A stretch of 64,000 bases of DNA from Geodermatophilus nigrescens. GTDB lineage: Bacteria > Actinomycetota > Actinomycetes > Mycobacteriales > Geodermatophilaceae. Positions 57,694 to 64,000 of this stretch are shown here, in pieces. Below the pieces are notes generated by a model. The model saw only the letters and a program-made list of their open reading frames with translations, was not told the DNA's origin and ran no database searches. The DNA lies in assembly GCF_900129495.1 (NCBI RefSeq), contig NZ_FQVX01000002.1, positions 558,001 to 622,000 of the forward strand. Direction: 5' to 3'. Each line of letters starts with the position of its first letter. Position 1 is the first letter of the stretch. The position numbers were made by a program, and so were the translations under genes.

Positions 57694-57696
57694 CGT

Positions 57697-57721
57697 GTTC
57701 AGGTCGCGCCCCGTCGGGTAG
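57697..57721 (+). promoter_or_regulatory. Possible SigB/SigF-type stress promoter
   Basis: GTTC (57697-57700) and GGGTAG (57716-57721) are separated by 15 bases, close to the actinobacterial general-stress consensus GTTT-N14-16-GGGTAT. It would transcribe the small membrane protein and perhaps the two alcohol dehydrogenases after it. Confidence 0.4.
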
Positions 57722-57775
57722 GGCACCACCGGGTCCGAACAGCGGCCTGCCTCGGTCCCGAGGAGAGGAGCAGTC

Positions 57776-57946
57776 ATGACCTGGATCTGGATCGTCGTCG
57801 CCGTGGTCGCCATCGCCGCGGTCTACGGCGTGTGGATCGGCAACACCGTCCGGTGGACGAAGCGGAACGGGAACCTCGCCCGCCGCAGCCCGGGGATCTT
57901 CGGGCGCAGCTCCGAGGTCGACGAGTCCAACCGCACGCGCCGGTGA
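57776..57946 (+). CDS. Small membrane protein of unknown function
   Basis: A 56-residue product from ATG 57776 with GAGGAGAGGAG upstream. It has one hydrophobic helix (TWIWIVVAVVAIAAVYGVWI) at residues 2-21, then a basic, polar tail (WTKRNGNLARRSPG) ending in EVDESNRTRR. Single-span membrane protein. No family recognised. The strong ribosome site and a possible stress promoter upstream support expression. Not visible as a longer frame. Confidence 0.75.
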   Translation: MTWIWIVVAVVAIAAVYGVWIGNTVRWTKRNGNLARRSPGIFGRSSEVDESNRTRR

Positions 57947-57992
57947 CCCGGCGCGCGCTGCCCGCACCGTCCGAACTGGAGGCACCCCCCGC

Positions 57993-59135
57993 ATGAAGGC
58001 CGTCGTCTACCGGGGCCCGCGCTCCGTCGCCGTCGAGGAGGTGCCGGACCCGCGGGTCCAGGCGCCCACCGACGCGCTCATCCGCATCACCACCACCAAC
58101 ATCTGCGGGTCCGACCTGCACATGTACGAGGGACGCACGAACGTCGAGGAGGGCAAGGTCCTCGGCCACGAGAACACCGGGATCGTCGAGGAGGTCGGGC
58201 CCGGCGTCGACCGGATCCGCGTCGGCGACCGGGTGTCGGTCCCCTTCAACATCGCCTGCGGCACCTGCCGCAACTGCCAGACCGGCTGGACGTCGTTCTG
58301 CCTGCGCGCCAATCCGACCGAGGGCATGGACGGCGCCGCCTACGGCTACGCCAACATGGGCCCCTACGACGGCGGGCAGGCCGAGTACCTACGGGTGCCG
58401 TGGGCCGACGTCAACCTGCTGCGGCTGCCCGAGGGCACCGAGCACGAGAACGACTTCACGATGCTGTCCGACGTCTTCCCCACCGGCTGGCACGGCGTCG
58501 AGCTGTCCGGCTTCCAGGTGGGCGACCGGGTGGCCGTGTTCGGCGGTGGGCCCGTGGGCCTCATGGCCGCGCACAGCGCGGTGATCCGCGGGGCGTCGCA
58601 GGTGTTCCTCGTCGACGAGGAGCCCGACCGGCTGCGGCTGGCGGAGTCCATCGGCGCCACCGCGGTCGACTTCTCCGCCGGCGACCCGGTGCAGCAGCTG
58701 CTCGAGGCCACCGGCGGGCGCGGCGTCGACCGCGGCGTCGAGGCCGTCGGCTACCAGGCGCACGACCCCTCCGGCGAGGAGCACCCCGAGCTGGTGCTCG
58801 ACAACCTGGTGCAGGCCGTCCGCGCCACCGGCGGGATCGGCGTCGTCGGCGTCTACAACCCCTCCGACCCCGGCGCCTCCACCGACCTGGCCAAGGAGGG
58901 GCGCATCCCCTTCCAGTACGGCCAGTTCTTCACCAAGGGCCAGTCGATGGGCACCGGCCAGGCGCCGGTCAAGCGCTACAACCGGCAGCTGCGCGACCTG
59001 ATCGTCGCCGGGCGGGCGCGCCCGTCGTTCATCGTCAGCCACGAGCTGCCGCTGGACCAGGCACCCGAGGGCTACGCCCGCTTCGACGCGCGCGAGGACG
59101 GCTGGACCAAGGTCCTGCTGCACCCCGCCGCCTGA
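57993..59135 (+). CDS. Zinc-dependent alcohol dehydrogenase, glutathione-independent formaldehyde dehydrogenase-like
   Basis: The 380-residue zinc MDR has catalytic ligands C38 (NICGSDLH), H59 and E60 (VLGHENTG), and structural cysteines C89, C92, C95, C103. VFPTGWHGVELSGFQVGDRVAVFGGGPVG is the cofactor domain start. The YANMGPYDGGQAEYLRVP segment and length fit the Pseudomonas-type FdhA (formaldehyde dismutase/dehydrogenase) group, which oxidises formaldehyde with bound NAD. Substrate not proven. ATG 57993 with GGAGG upstream. The next gene encodes a related enzyme. Confidence 0.92.
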   Translation: MKAVVYRGPRSVAVEEVPDPRVQAPTDALIRITTTNICGSDLHMYEGRTNVEEGKVLGHENTGIVEEVGPGVDRIRVGDRVSVPFNIACGTCRNCQTGWTSFCLRANPTEGMDGAAYGYANMGPYDGGQAEYLRVPWADVNLLRLPEGTEHENDFTMLSDVFPTGWHGVELSGFQVGDRVAVFGGGPVGLMAAHSAVIRGASQVFLVDEEPDRLRLAESIGATAVDFSAGDPVQQLLEATGGRGVDRGVEAVGYQAHDPSGEEHPELVLDNLVQAVRATGGIGVVGVYNPSDPGASTDLAKEGRIPFQYGQFFTKGQSMGTGQAPVKRYNRQLRDLIVAGRARPSFIVSHELPLDQAPEGYARFDAREDGWTKVLLHPAA

Positions 59136-59219
59136 CGAAGGACCCCCCTGCCCCCCACGGTTCGCACGCTCGCCGCGGGCCCCTGCACGGGGGCCGGAAG
59201 ACTCTCCAGGAGGAACACC

Positions 59220-60431
59220 GTGAAGGCAGTCGTGTGGCACGGCGTCGGGGACATCCGCCTCGACGAGGTGCCCGACCCCACCATCCAGGACCCGACGGAC
59301 GCGATCGTCGAGATCACCGCCAGCGCCATCTGCGGCACCGACCTGCACTTCGTGCGCGGGACGATGTCGGGGATGGTCGAGGGCACGGTCCTCGGCCACG
59401 AGGCCGTCGGCGTCGTCCGCGAGACCGGTCCCGGCGTGCGCAACCTGCGCCCGGGCGACCGCGTCGTCATCCCCTCGACCATCGGCTGCGGGTACTGCTC
59501 GTACTGCCGCGCCGGCTACTACGCGCAGTGCGACAACGCCAACCCCAACGGCCCGTCGGCGGGCACCTGCTTCTTCGGCGGGCCGCAGACCACCGGCCCG
59601 GTCGACGGCCTGCAGGCCCAGTACGCCCGCGTGCCGTTCGCCAACGTCGGCCCGGTCTGGCTGCCCGAGGAGGTGGGCGACGACGCGGCGATCATGCTCA
59701 GCGACATCTACCCCACCGCCTGGTTCGGCGCCCGGCTGGCCGAGGTGGGCGACGGCGACACCGTGCTCGTGCTCGGCGCCGGCCCGGTCGGGCAGTTCGC
59801 CGTCACCAGCGCCTTCCAGCAGGGCGCCGGGCGGGTGCTGCTGGTCGACGACGTCGCGAGCCGGCTGGAGCAGGCGCGCGGCCGCGGCGCGGAGGTCATC
59901 GACTTCAACGCCGAGGACCCGGTCGCCGTCGTGCAGGAACTCACCGGCGGCACCGGCGTCGACCGCGTGATCGACGCCGTCGGCGTGGACGCGCAGCGGC
60001 CGAAGCGCGGGCCGGCGGCGGAGGCCGCGCAGGAGCAGGCGGAGCAGTTCGAGCAGGAGCGCTCGCAGGTGGCGCCGGACCAGGACCCGCACGGGGAGAC
60101 GTACGTCCCCGGCGACGCGCCGAGCCAGTCGCTGCAGTGGGCGGTCGAGGCGGTGGCGAAGGCCGGGACGATCGGCGTGATCGGCGTCTACCCGCCGGAC
60201 ATGACCTCGTTCCCGACCGGCGCGGCCATGAACAAGAACCTGACCGTGAAGATGGGCAACTGCAACCACCGGCGGTACGTGCCGCACCTGCTCGACCTGG
60301 TGCGCACCGGCGCGATCGACCCGTCGACCGTGCTCACCCAGGTCGGCGACATGCCCTCGGTCCTCGACGCCTACGAGACGTTCGACCGGCGGGAGAGCGG
60401 CTGGACGAAGGTCGTTCTCGACCCGAGCTGA
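59220..60431 (+). CDS. Zinc-dependent alcohol dehydrogenase with charged insertion
   Basis: The 403-residue zinc MDR has catalytic C38, H60, E61 (AICGTDLH, VLGHEAVG) and structural C90, C93, C96, C104. After the Rossmann fold (VLGAGPVGQFAVTSAF), residues about 260-300 form a charged insertion rich in Glu, Gln and Ala (EAAQEQAEQFEQERSQVA), predicted coil or helix, which widely occurs in this actinobacterial subgroup in my recollection. It shares about half its N-terminal positions with the enzyme at 57993, so the pair may come from an old duplication. GTG 59220 has AGGAGGA upstream. Substrate unknown. Confidence 0.92.
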   Translation: MKAVVWHGVGDIRLDEVPDPTIQDPTDAIVEITASAICGTDLHFVRGTMSGMVEGTVLGHEAVGVVRETGPGVRNLRPGDRVVIPSTIGCGYCSYCRAGYYAQCDNANPNGPSAGTCFFGGPQTTGPVDGLQAQYARVPFANVGPVWLPEEVGDDAAIMLSDIYPTAWFGARLAEVGDGDTVLVLGAGPVGQFAVTSAFQQGAGRVLLVDDVASRLEQARGRGAEVIDFNAEDPVAVVQELTGGTGVDRVIDAVGVDAQRPKRGPAAEAAQEQAEQFEQERSQVAPDQDPHGETYVPGDAPSQSLQWAVEAVAKAGTIGVIGVYPPDMTSFPTGAAMNKNLTVKMGNCNHRRYVPHLLDLVRTGAIDPSTVLTQVGDMPSVLDAYETFDRRESGWTKVVLDPS

Positions 60432-60452
60432 CGGTGTCCTAGCGTCCGGCGC

Positions 60453-61478
60453 GTGCATCCTCACGCGCCGGACGTGACCGGTGCCGCCACCTGGCGGGAC
60501 CCGGCGTGGCTCGACCCCGCCCTCGCGTGGGCGCGCGAGCGCCTCGCGCGGCTCGGGCGCACCGTCACCGATCCGCCGGAGCAGGTGCACGTGCGGGCCT
60601 GGTCGACGGCGGTCCGCATCCCCACCGACGGCGGCGTCGTCTGGCTCAAGTCGGTCGGCGCGGGGTCGGCGCAGGAGCCACCGCTGGCCGCGGCCCTGGG
60701 CGGCTGGGCCCCCGGCAGGGTGCTGGTGCCGCTGGCCGTCGACGCCGGCCGCCGCCTGCTGCTCCTGCCCGACGGCGGGACGACGCTGCGGGCCAGCGGC
60801 CGCGGTGGCGACCTCGGCGCCTGGGAGGCGCTGCTGGCCGACCACGCCCGCCTGCAGGTGGAGGTCGCGGCGCACGCGGACGAGATGGTGGCGCTCGACG
60901 TCCCCGACCTCCGCCCGGAGCGGCTGCCGGACCTCGCCGCCGCCCTGCTCGCCGACGACGGCGCGCTGCTCACCGGCACCCCCGACGGCCTGGACCCCGC
61001 GCTGCGCGACCGGCTGCGTACCGGGGCGGACGCGTACGCCGGGCTGTGCCGGGCGCTGGCCGCCGGGCCGGTGCCGGCGTCGGTGCAGCACGACGACCTG
61101 CACGACGGCAACGTCTTCGTCACCGGCGACGGGTTCCGCTTCTTCGACTGGGGCGACGCCTCGGTGGCGCACCCGTTCCTCACCCTGCTCGTGCCGCTGC
61201 GCGGAGCCGCCGCCGCGCTCGACCTGCCGCCCGGCTCCCCGGTGCTGCTGCGGCTGCGCGACGCCTACCTCGGGCCGTGGCGGCAGTTCGCCGAGGCTGC
61301 GGTGCTCCGCGAGCTGGCCGGCCTGGCGCTGCTGGTGGGCCCGCTCGCGCGGGCGCTGACCTGGCACCGGATCCTGCGCGCCGTCCACCCCGAGGAGGCC
61401 GCGCCGTGGCAGGCGAGCGTGCCGGGCTGGGTGGCCGAGTCGGTCGCCCCCGGCCCGCTGGACGGCGCCGCGGCCTGA
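60453..61478 (+). CDS. Aminoglycoside phosphotransferase (APH) fold kinase-like protein
   Basis: The 341-residue protein has the Brenner motif HDDLHDGNVFV (catalytic Asp and Mg-binding Asn) and FRFFDWGDASVAHPF, the DFG-equivalent of APH-fold kinases. The ATP lysine is probably in GGVVWLKSVGAG near the N-terminus. Such chromosomal proteins usually phosphorylate unknown metabolites; antibiotic resistance cannot be inferred. TAGCGT lies 7 bases before GTG 60453, suggesting a leaderless message. It is convergent with the GPR1/YaaH-like gene, with stops adjacent. Confidence 0.9.
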   Translation: MHPHAPDVTGAATWRDPAWLDPALAWARERLARLGRTVTDPPEQVHVRAWSTAVRIPTDGGVVWLKSVGAGSAQEPPLAAALGGWAPGRVLVPLAVDAGRRLLLLPDGGTTLRASGRGGDLGAWEALLADHARLQVEVAAHADEMVALDVPDLRPERLPDLAAALLADDGALLTGTPDGLDPALRDRLRTGADAYAGLCRALAAGPVPASVQHDDLHDGNVFVTGDGFRFFDWGDASVAHPFLTLLVPLRGAAAALDLPPGSPVLLRLRDAYLGPWRQFAEAAVLRELAGLALLVGPLARALTWHRILRAVHPEEAAPWQASVPGWVAESVAPGPLDGAAA

Positions 61479-62120
61479 TCAGAGCTGCGGCCGCACCCCG
61501 GGCTCCCCCGCCACCCCGGACGGCTCGACGGCGGCCCGCGCCGGGCCCCGGCGGCCGAGCGGCAGCACGGTGCGGCCGTGCGACCCCTCCAGCTCGAGCG
61601 CCAGCGCGGCGTAGACCGCCAGGCCCCCGAGCGCGAGCCCGACCCAGCCGGCCGCCGACTGCCACGACGGCGAGCCGGTCAGCTCGTAGGCCCCGGTGAC
61701 GGCGAACCGGACGCCGGCCAGGCCCATGACCGCGGCCGAGACCAGCTTGGCGCTCGCCGAGACCGCGGAGACCGCCATGGCGACGGCCGAGGTCAGCAGC
61801 AGGACGCCGAGCCCGGCGCTGACCGCGCCGGGCGGCGAGGTGTACGTGGTCAGCCCGACGACGCCCCAGGTCCCGGACAGGACACCCATGCCGGTGGCGG
61901 CCACGGGGTCGCGGGCGAGGAAGCCGACCACCGACGCCAGCAGCTGCAGCGGCACGGTGGCCGCCAGCGCGGTGAGGGCGGCGACCCGGCCCTCGGGGGG
62001 CGGCACCCAGCCGAGCTGAACGGCGGCGAAGGCCGTCGTCGCCAGCGCCAGGGCGAGGAAGCCGAGCGGGAGCGGGGTGGCGACGGGCCGGAGGACGACG
62101 CGCGTGCCGGCCTCGCTCAC
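61479..62120 (-). CDS. GPR1/FUN34/YaaH-type membrane protein
   Basis: The 213-residue protein has six hydrophobic segments and the motif ATPLPLGFLALALATTAFAAVQLGWVP close to the family's NPxPLGL signature. Members move acetate, succinate or ammonium. The C-terminal ~25 residues are polar. GTG 62120 overlaps the upstream stop (GTGA), so it is in one operon with the ferritin-like and molybdopterin oxidoreductase genes. The transported substrate is unknown; the motif differs at the first residue from the consensus. Confidence 0.75.
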   Translation of the reverse strand: MSEAGTRVVLRPVATPLPLGFLALALATTAFAAVQLGWVPPPEGRVAALTALAATVPLQLLASVVGFLARDPVAATGMGVLSGTWGVVGLTTYTSPPGAVSAGLGVLLLTSAVAMAVSAVSASAKLVSAAVMGLAGVRFAVTGAYELTGSPSWQSAAGWVGLALGGLAVYAALALELEGSHGRTVLPLGRRGPARAAVEPSGVAGEPGVRPQL

Positions 62121-62602
62121 CCCGTCACCAGGACCTGCGTCGCGGACTCCTTGATGCGGCTGTTGGCCCAGCGGGCCTGGCGGAGGGTCTCCGGGTGGCA
62201 CCGCCGCGCGAGGGCGAGCAGCTCGGTGTCCTCGAGGCCCTGCGCCGCCTGGGCGACCATCTCCCAGTCGACGGACACGCCGACGGCCGCGAGGTGGAGG
62301 CTGCGCAGGTCGCGCAGCAGGAGCAGGGCCGGGGCCGAGCGCCGCCCGAGGCGGTCGCTGACCGCCTCGTACAGCCGCGCGACCAGCCGCGGCTCGCCGG
62401 CGGGCTCGGGGTCGAGGTCGACGCCGTAGCGCGGGCCGAAGGGCGCGAGCCGGCGCACGTGGTCCTGTGACCAGCGGGCCAGGTCGCGGCCGAGGTGGAA
62501 CAGCTCGTGGTCGGCCTCGTGCCGCTCGGCGACGGCCAGCAGCTGGTGCGCGAGGTGGTTCTCCGAGCGGTGCAGCTCCTCCAGTGCCAGGCCGAGGTTC
62601 AC
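62117..62602 (-). CDS. Predicted helical protein, molybdoenzyme-linked, function unknown
   Basis: The 161-residue protein is strongly helical and begins LALEELHRSENHLAHQLLAVAERHEADHELFHLG, with many His and Glu at helical spacing, reminiscent of hemerythrin or ferritin-like di-iron bundles, but I cannot match the ligand pattern to a family. The rest is charged with a hydrophobic central helix (SAPALLLLRDLRSL). GTG 62602 overlaps the stop of the molybdopterin oxidoreductase gene, and its own stop overlaps the YaaH-like gene, so the three are translationally coupled. Confidence 0.75.
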   Translation of the reverse strand: MNLGLALEELHRSENHLAHQLLAVAERHEADHELFHLGRDLARWSQDHVRRLAPFGPRYGVDLDPEPAGEPRLVARLYEAVSDRLGRRSAPALLLLRDLRSLHLAAVGVSVDWEMVAQAAQGLEDTELLALARRCHPETLRQARWANSRIKESATQVLVTG

Positions 62603-64000
62603 CGCGGACCTCCCGCGGCCGGCAGGGTCTCCTGCACCTCGGCGGCGGGTCCGCCGCGGGTCGGCGGGACGCCGCCGCGGGCGGGCGCGGAGGCGGTGGT
62701 GGTGGGTGCCGCGGACCGGCCGCGCCGCGACCAGCGCACCCGGCGCACCCGGGCGGCCGCCGTCTTGAAGATCGGCTGCTTGGAGGCGGCGTCCCAGTCG
62801 GTCGGCGTGAGCTCGTTGGCCGCCCGCCCCCGGCGGCCGGGCGCGTCCCAGTAGCCGTAGTGGAAGGGCAGGAAGACGACGCCGTCGCGGATGCCGCTGA
62901 TCCGCAGCCGGGCCCGCACCCGCCCGCGCGGCGTCGTGACCTCGAGCAGGTCGCCCTCCCGCGCCCGCAGCCGGTCGGCGTCGCCGGGGGACATCTCCAC
63001 CCAGACCTCCCGGGCGGCGGCCTGCAGCTGGGGCGCGCGGCCGGTCTTGGTGCGGGTGTGGAACTGGTAGAGCGTGCGGCCGGTGATGAGCGCGAACGGG
63101 TACTCGACGCTGGGCTCCTCGTGCGGCGGGAGGTACTCCGCGGCCTTGATGACCGCCTTGCCCGAGGGGTTCATCGCCCGGTACTCGTCGGGGTCGAGCG
63201 GGGCGCCGGTGAGCAGGTCGCGGCCGTAGCTCTCGCAGTACTCCGGGTCGGCGAAGAACCGCCCGTCCGCGTAGAGCCGCTCGGTGCCCTCGGGCGCCTC
63301 GTCGGTGCAGGGCCACTGGATGCCGCTGCCGCCGCGCAGCTTGTCGTAGGTGATGCCGGTGTAGTCGCAGGGCCGGCCGCGGCTGCACTCCTTCCACGCC
63401 TCGAAGGCGCCCTCGTAGTCGGACCACTTCACCAGCGGGGCGCCGTCCTTGTCCTGCAGGCCGAGCCGGTTCGCGAAGTCGATGAGGATGTCCATGTCCG
63501 GCCGCGCCTCGCCGGGCGGGTCGACGGCCTTCTCCGTCAGGTGCACGGTGCGGTCGGCGTTGGTGAAGGTGCCGGTCTTCTCCCCCCACGTGGCGGCGGG
63601 GAGGACGACGTCGGCCAGCTGCGCGGTCTCGGTCAGGAAGATGTCCTGCACGACCAGGAACAGCCGCTCCTGGGACAGGATCGACCGGATGCGGGCCAGC
63701 TCGGGCAGGGACACCGCCGGGTTGGTGCAGATGACCCAGAACATCCGGATCGACCCCTCCTCGAGGTACCGGAGCTGCTGCATGACGTGGGTCGGCGGGG
63801 CGTAGTGCGGGATGTGCGCCGGGTCGACGTTCCATATGCGGGCCAGGTCCTCGACGTGAGCGTCGTTGGACCAGTTCCGGAACGCCGGGAGGTCGCCGTC
63901 GGCGCCGGCCTCGCGGGTGTTCTCCGCGGTCGGCTGGCCGTTCATCTGCAGGATCCCGCAGCCGGGGCGGCCGAGCATGCCGCGCACCAGGTGCACGTTG
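62599..64000 (-). CDS. Molybdopterin oxidoreductase (nitrate reductase/formate dehydrogenase family), 5' end beyond the right edge
   Basis: The frame is open to the window edge and about 466 codons are visible, the C-terminal half of a DMSO-reductase family enzyme. It contains WVICTNPAVSLPELARIRSIL, DIFLTETAQLADVVLPAATWGEKTGTFTNADRTV (cofactor-binding block), SGIQWPC, and the molydopterin-dinucleotide-binding domain (LITGRTLYQFHTRTKTGRAPQL; VEMSPGDADRLRAREGDLLEV). It most resembles assimilatory nitrate reductase NasA or FdhF-like catalytic subunits. The last ~70 residues are low-complexity Arg/Pro/Ala. The Fe-S-binding N-terminus is not in the window, so the electron route cannot be told. Confidence 0.9.
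   Translation of the reverse strand, partial: NVHLVRGMLGRPGCGILQMNGQPTAENTREAGADGDLPAFRNWSNDAHVEDLARIWNVDPAHIPHYAPPTHVMQQLRYLEEGSIRMFWVICTNPAVSLPELARIRSILSQERLFLVVQDIFLTETAQLADVVLPAATWGEKTGTFTNADRTVHLTEKAVDPPGEARPDMDILIDFANRLGLQDKDGAPLVKWSDYEGAFEAWKECSRGRPCDYTGITYDKLRGGSGIQWPCTDEAPEGTERLYADGRFFADPEYCESYGRDLLTGAPLDPDEYRAMNPSGKAVIKAAEYLPPHEEPSVEYPFALITGRTLYQFHTRTKTGRAPQLQAAAREVWVEMSPGDADRLRAREGDLLEVTTPRGRVRARLRISGIRDGVVFLPFHYGYWDAPGRRGRAANELTPTDWDAASKQPIFKTAAARVRRVRWSRRGRSAAPTTTASAPARGGVPPTRGGPAAEVQETLPAAGGPR

Noticed and set aside
60453..61478. APH-fold protein as an aminoglycoside resistance gene
   Set aside because: Only the general kinase motifs are visible. Most chromosomal APH-fold proteins are not resistance enzymes, and there is no resistance context.
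1..64000. Genomic island or mobile element
   Set aside because: I found no integrase, transposase, attachment-site repeats, tRNA gene or clear base-composition change in the window. The palindromic repeats are too small to be insertion sequences.

Overview
The window is chromosomal DNA from a high-GC (clearly above 70% G+C) actinomycete. Codon third positions are almost all G or C, GTG starts are frequent, GTGA/ATGA stop-start overlaps are common, and many promoters look leaderless, with a TANNNT -10 box 6 to 10 bases before the start codon. Gene content (mycofactocin-type MftD, MEDS/ANTAR signalling proteins, BTAD/AAA regulators, ECF42-type sigma factor with a DGPF partner, lineage-type sulfur leader peptide) fits Actinomycetia and would suit Geodermatophilaceae or relatives, but no rRNA or other taxonomic marker is present. 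I saw no tRNA, rRNA, CRISPR array, insertion sequence, integrase or phage gene. It looks like ordinary, gene-dense chromosome with about 60 genes and no gene-free stretch over 300 bases.

Left part (1-20 kb). A radical SAM protein cut by the left edge faces a VKOR-like thiol oxidoreductase. A molybdenum hydroxylase follows: FAD and 2Fe-2S subunits head a minus-strand operon that continues into an MFS exporter and a 3-hydroxyisobutyrate-dehydrogenase-like enzyme, while the large molybdopterin subunit is transcribed divergently. A RidA/TetR pair shares an operator. Then come an AraC-DinB/DHFR-like pair, YceI, TesB thioesterase, thiolase, an MFS/LacI divergent pair with a perfect palindrome, and an acyl-CoA operon (dienelactone hydrolase, AMACR-type CoA racemase, enoyl-CoA hydratase). 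Next is an mftD homologue separated from any other mycofactocin gene, behind a perfect 19-bp palindrome.

Middle (20-45 kb). A two-gene unit (giant BTAD-AAA regulator plus convergent hemerythrin protein) occurs twice in tandem. It is followed by a luciferase-like monooxygenase, a CPA1 antiporter, a lipid/ester hydrolase group (SDR, monoacylglycerol-lipase-like hydrolase, carboxylesterase), MscL with a zinc ribbon, and a GNAT acetyltransferase. A signalling cluster has PAS-GGDEF opposite GAF-ANTAR, MEDS-STAS and MEDS-ATPase. After that come succinate-semialdehyde dehydrogenase and a chromate module (ChrA, split ChrB) with a candidate ChrB operator.

Right part (45-64 kb). A sulfotransferase and a beta-propeller glycosidase-like protein precede a sulfur operon (leader peptide, cysteine dioxygenase, rhodanese) with a possible attenuator. 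A divergent glycosyltransferase group carries a 20-bp duplication at a gene junction. Then follow a possible CoiA-like protein, a His-rich repeat membrane protein, an MDR dehydrogenase, a YciI/ECF42 pair with an in-frame 12-bp repeat array, two zinc alcohol dehydrogenases, an APH-family kinase, and the 3' end of a molybdopterin oxidoreductase operon cut by the right edge.

The observations I rate highest are the duplicated regulator-hemerythrin unit with a shared 18-bp motif, a 24-bp stop-codon-adjacent hairpin family in three places, the lone mftD with its palindrome, and the leader-peptide-controlled cysteine dioxygenase operon. All family calls are from reading translations by eye; no database search was run.
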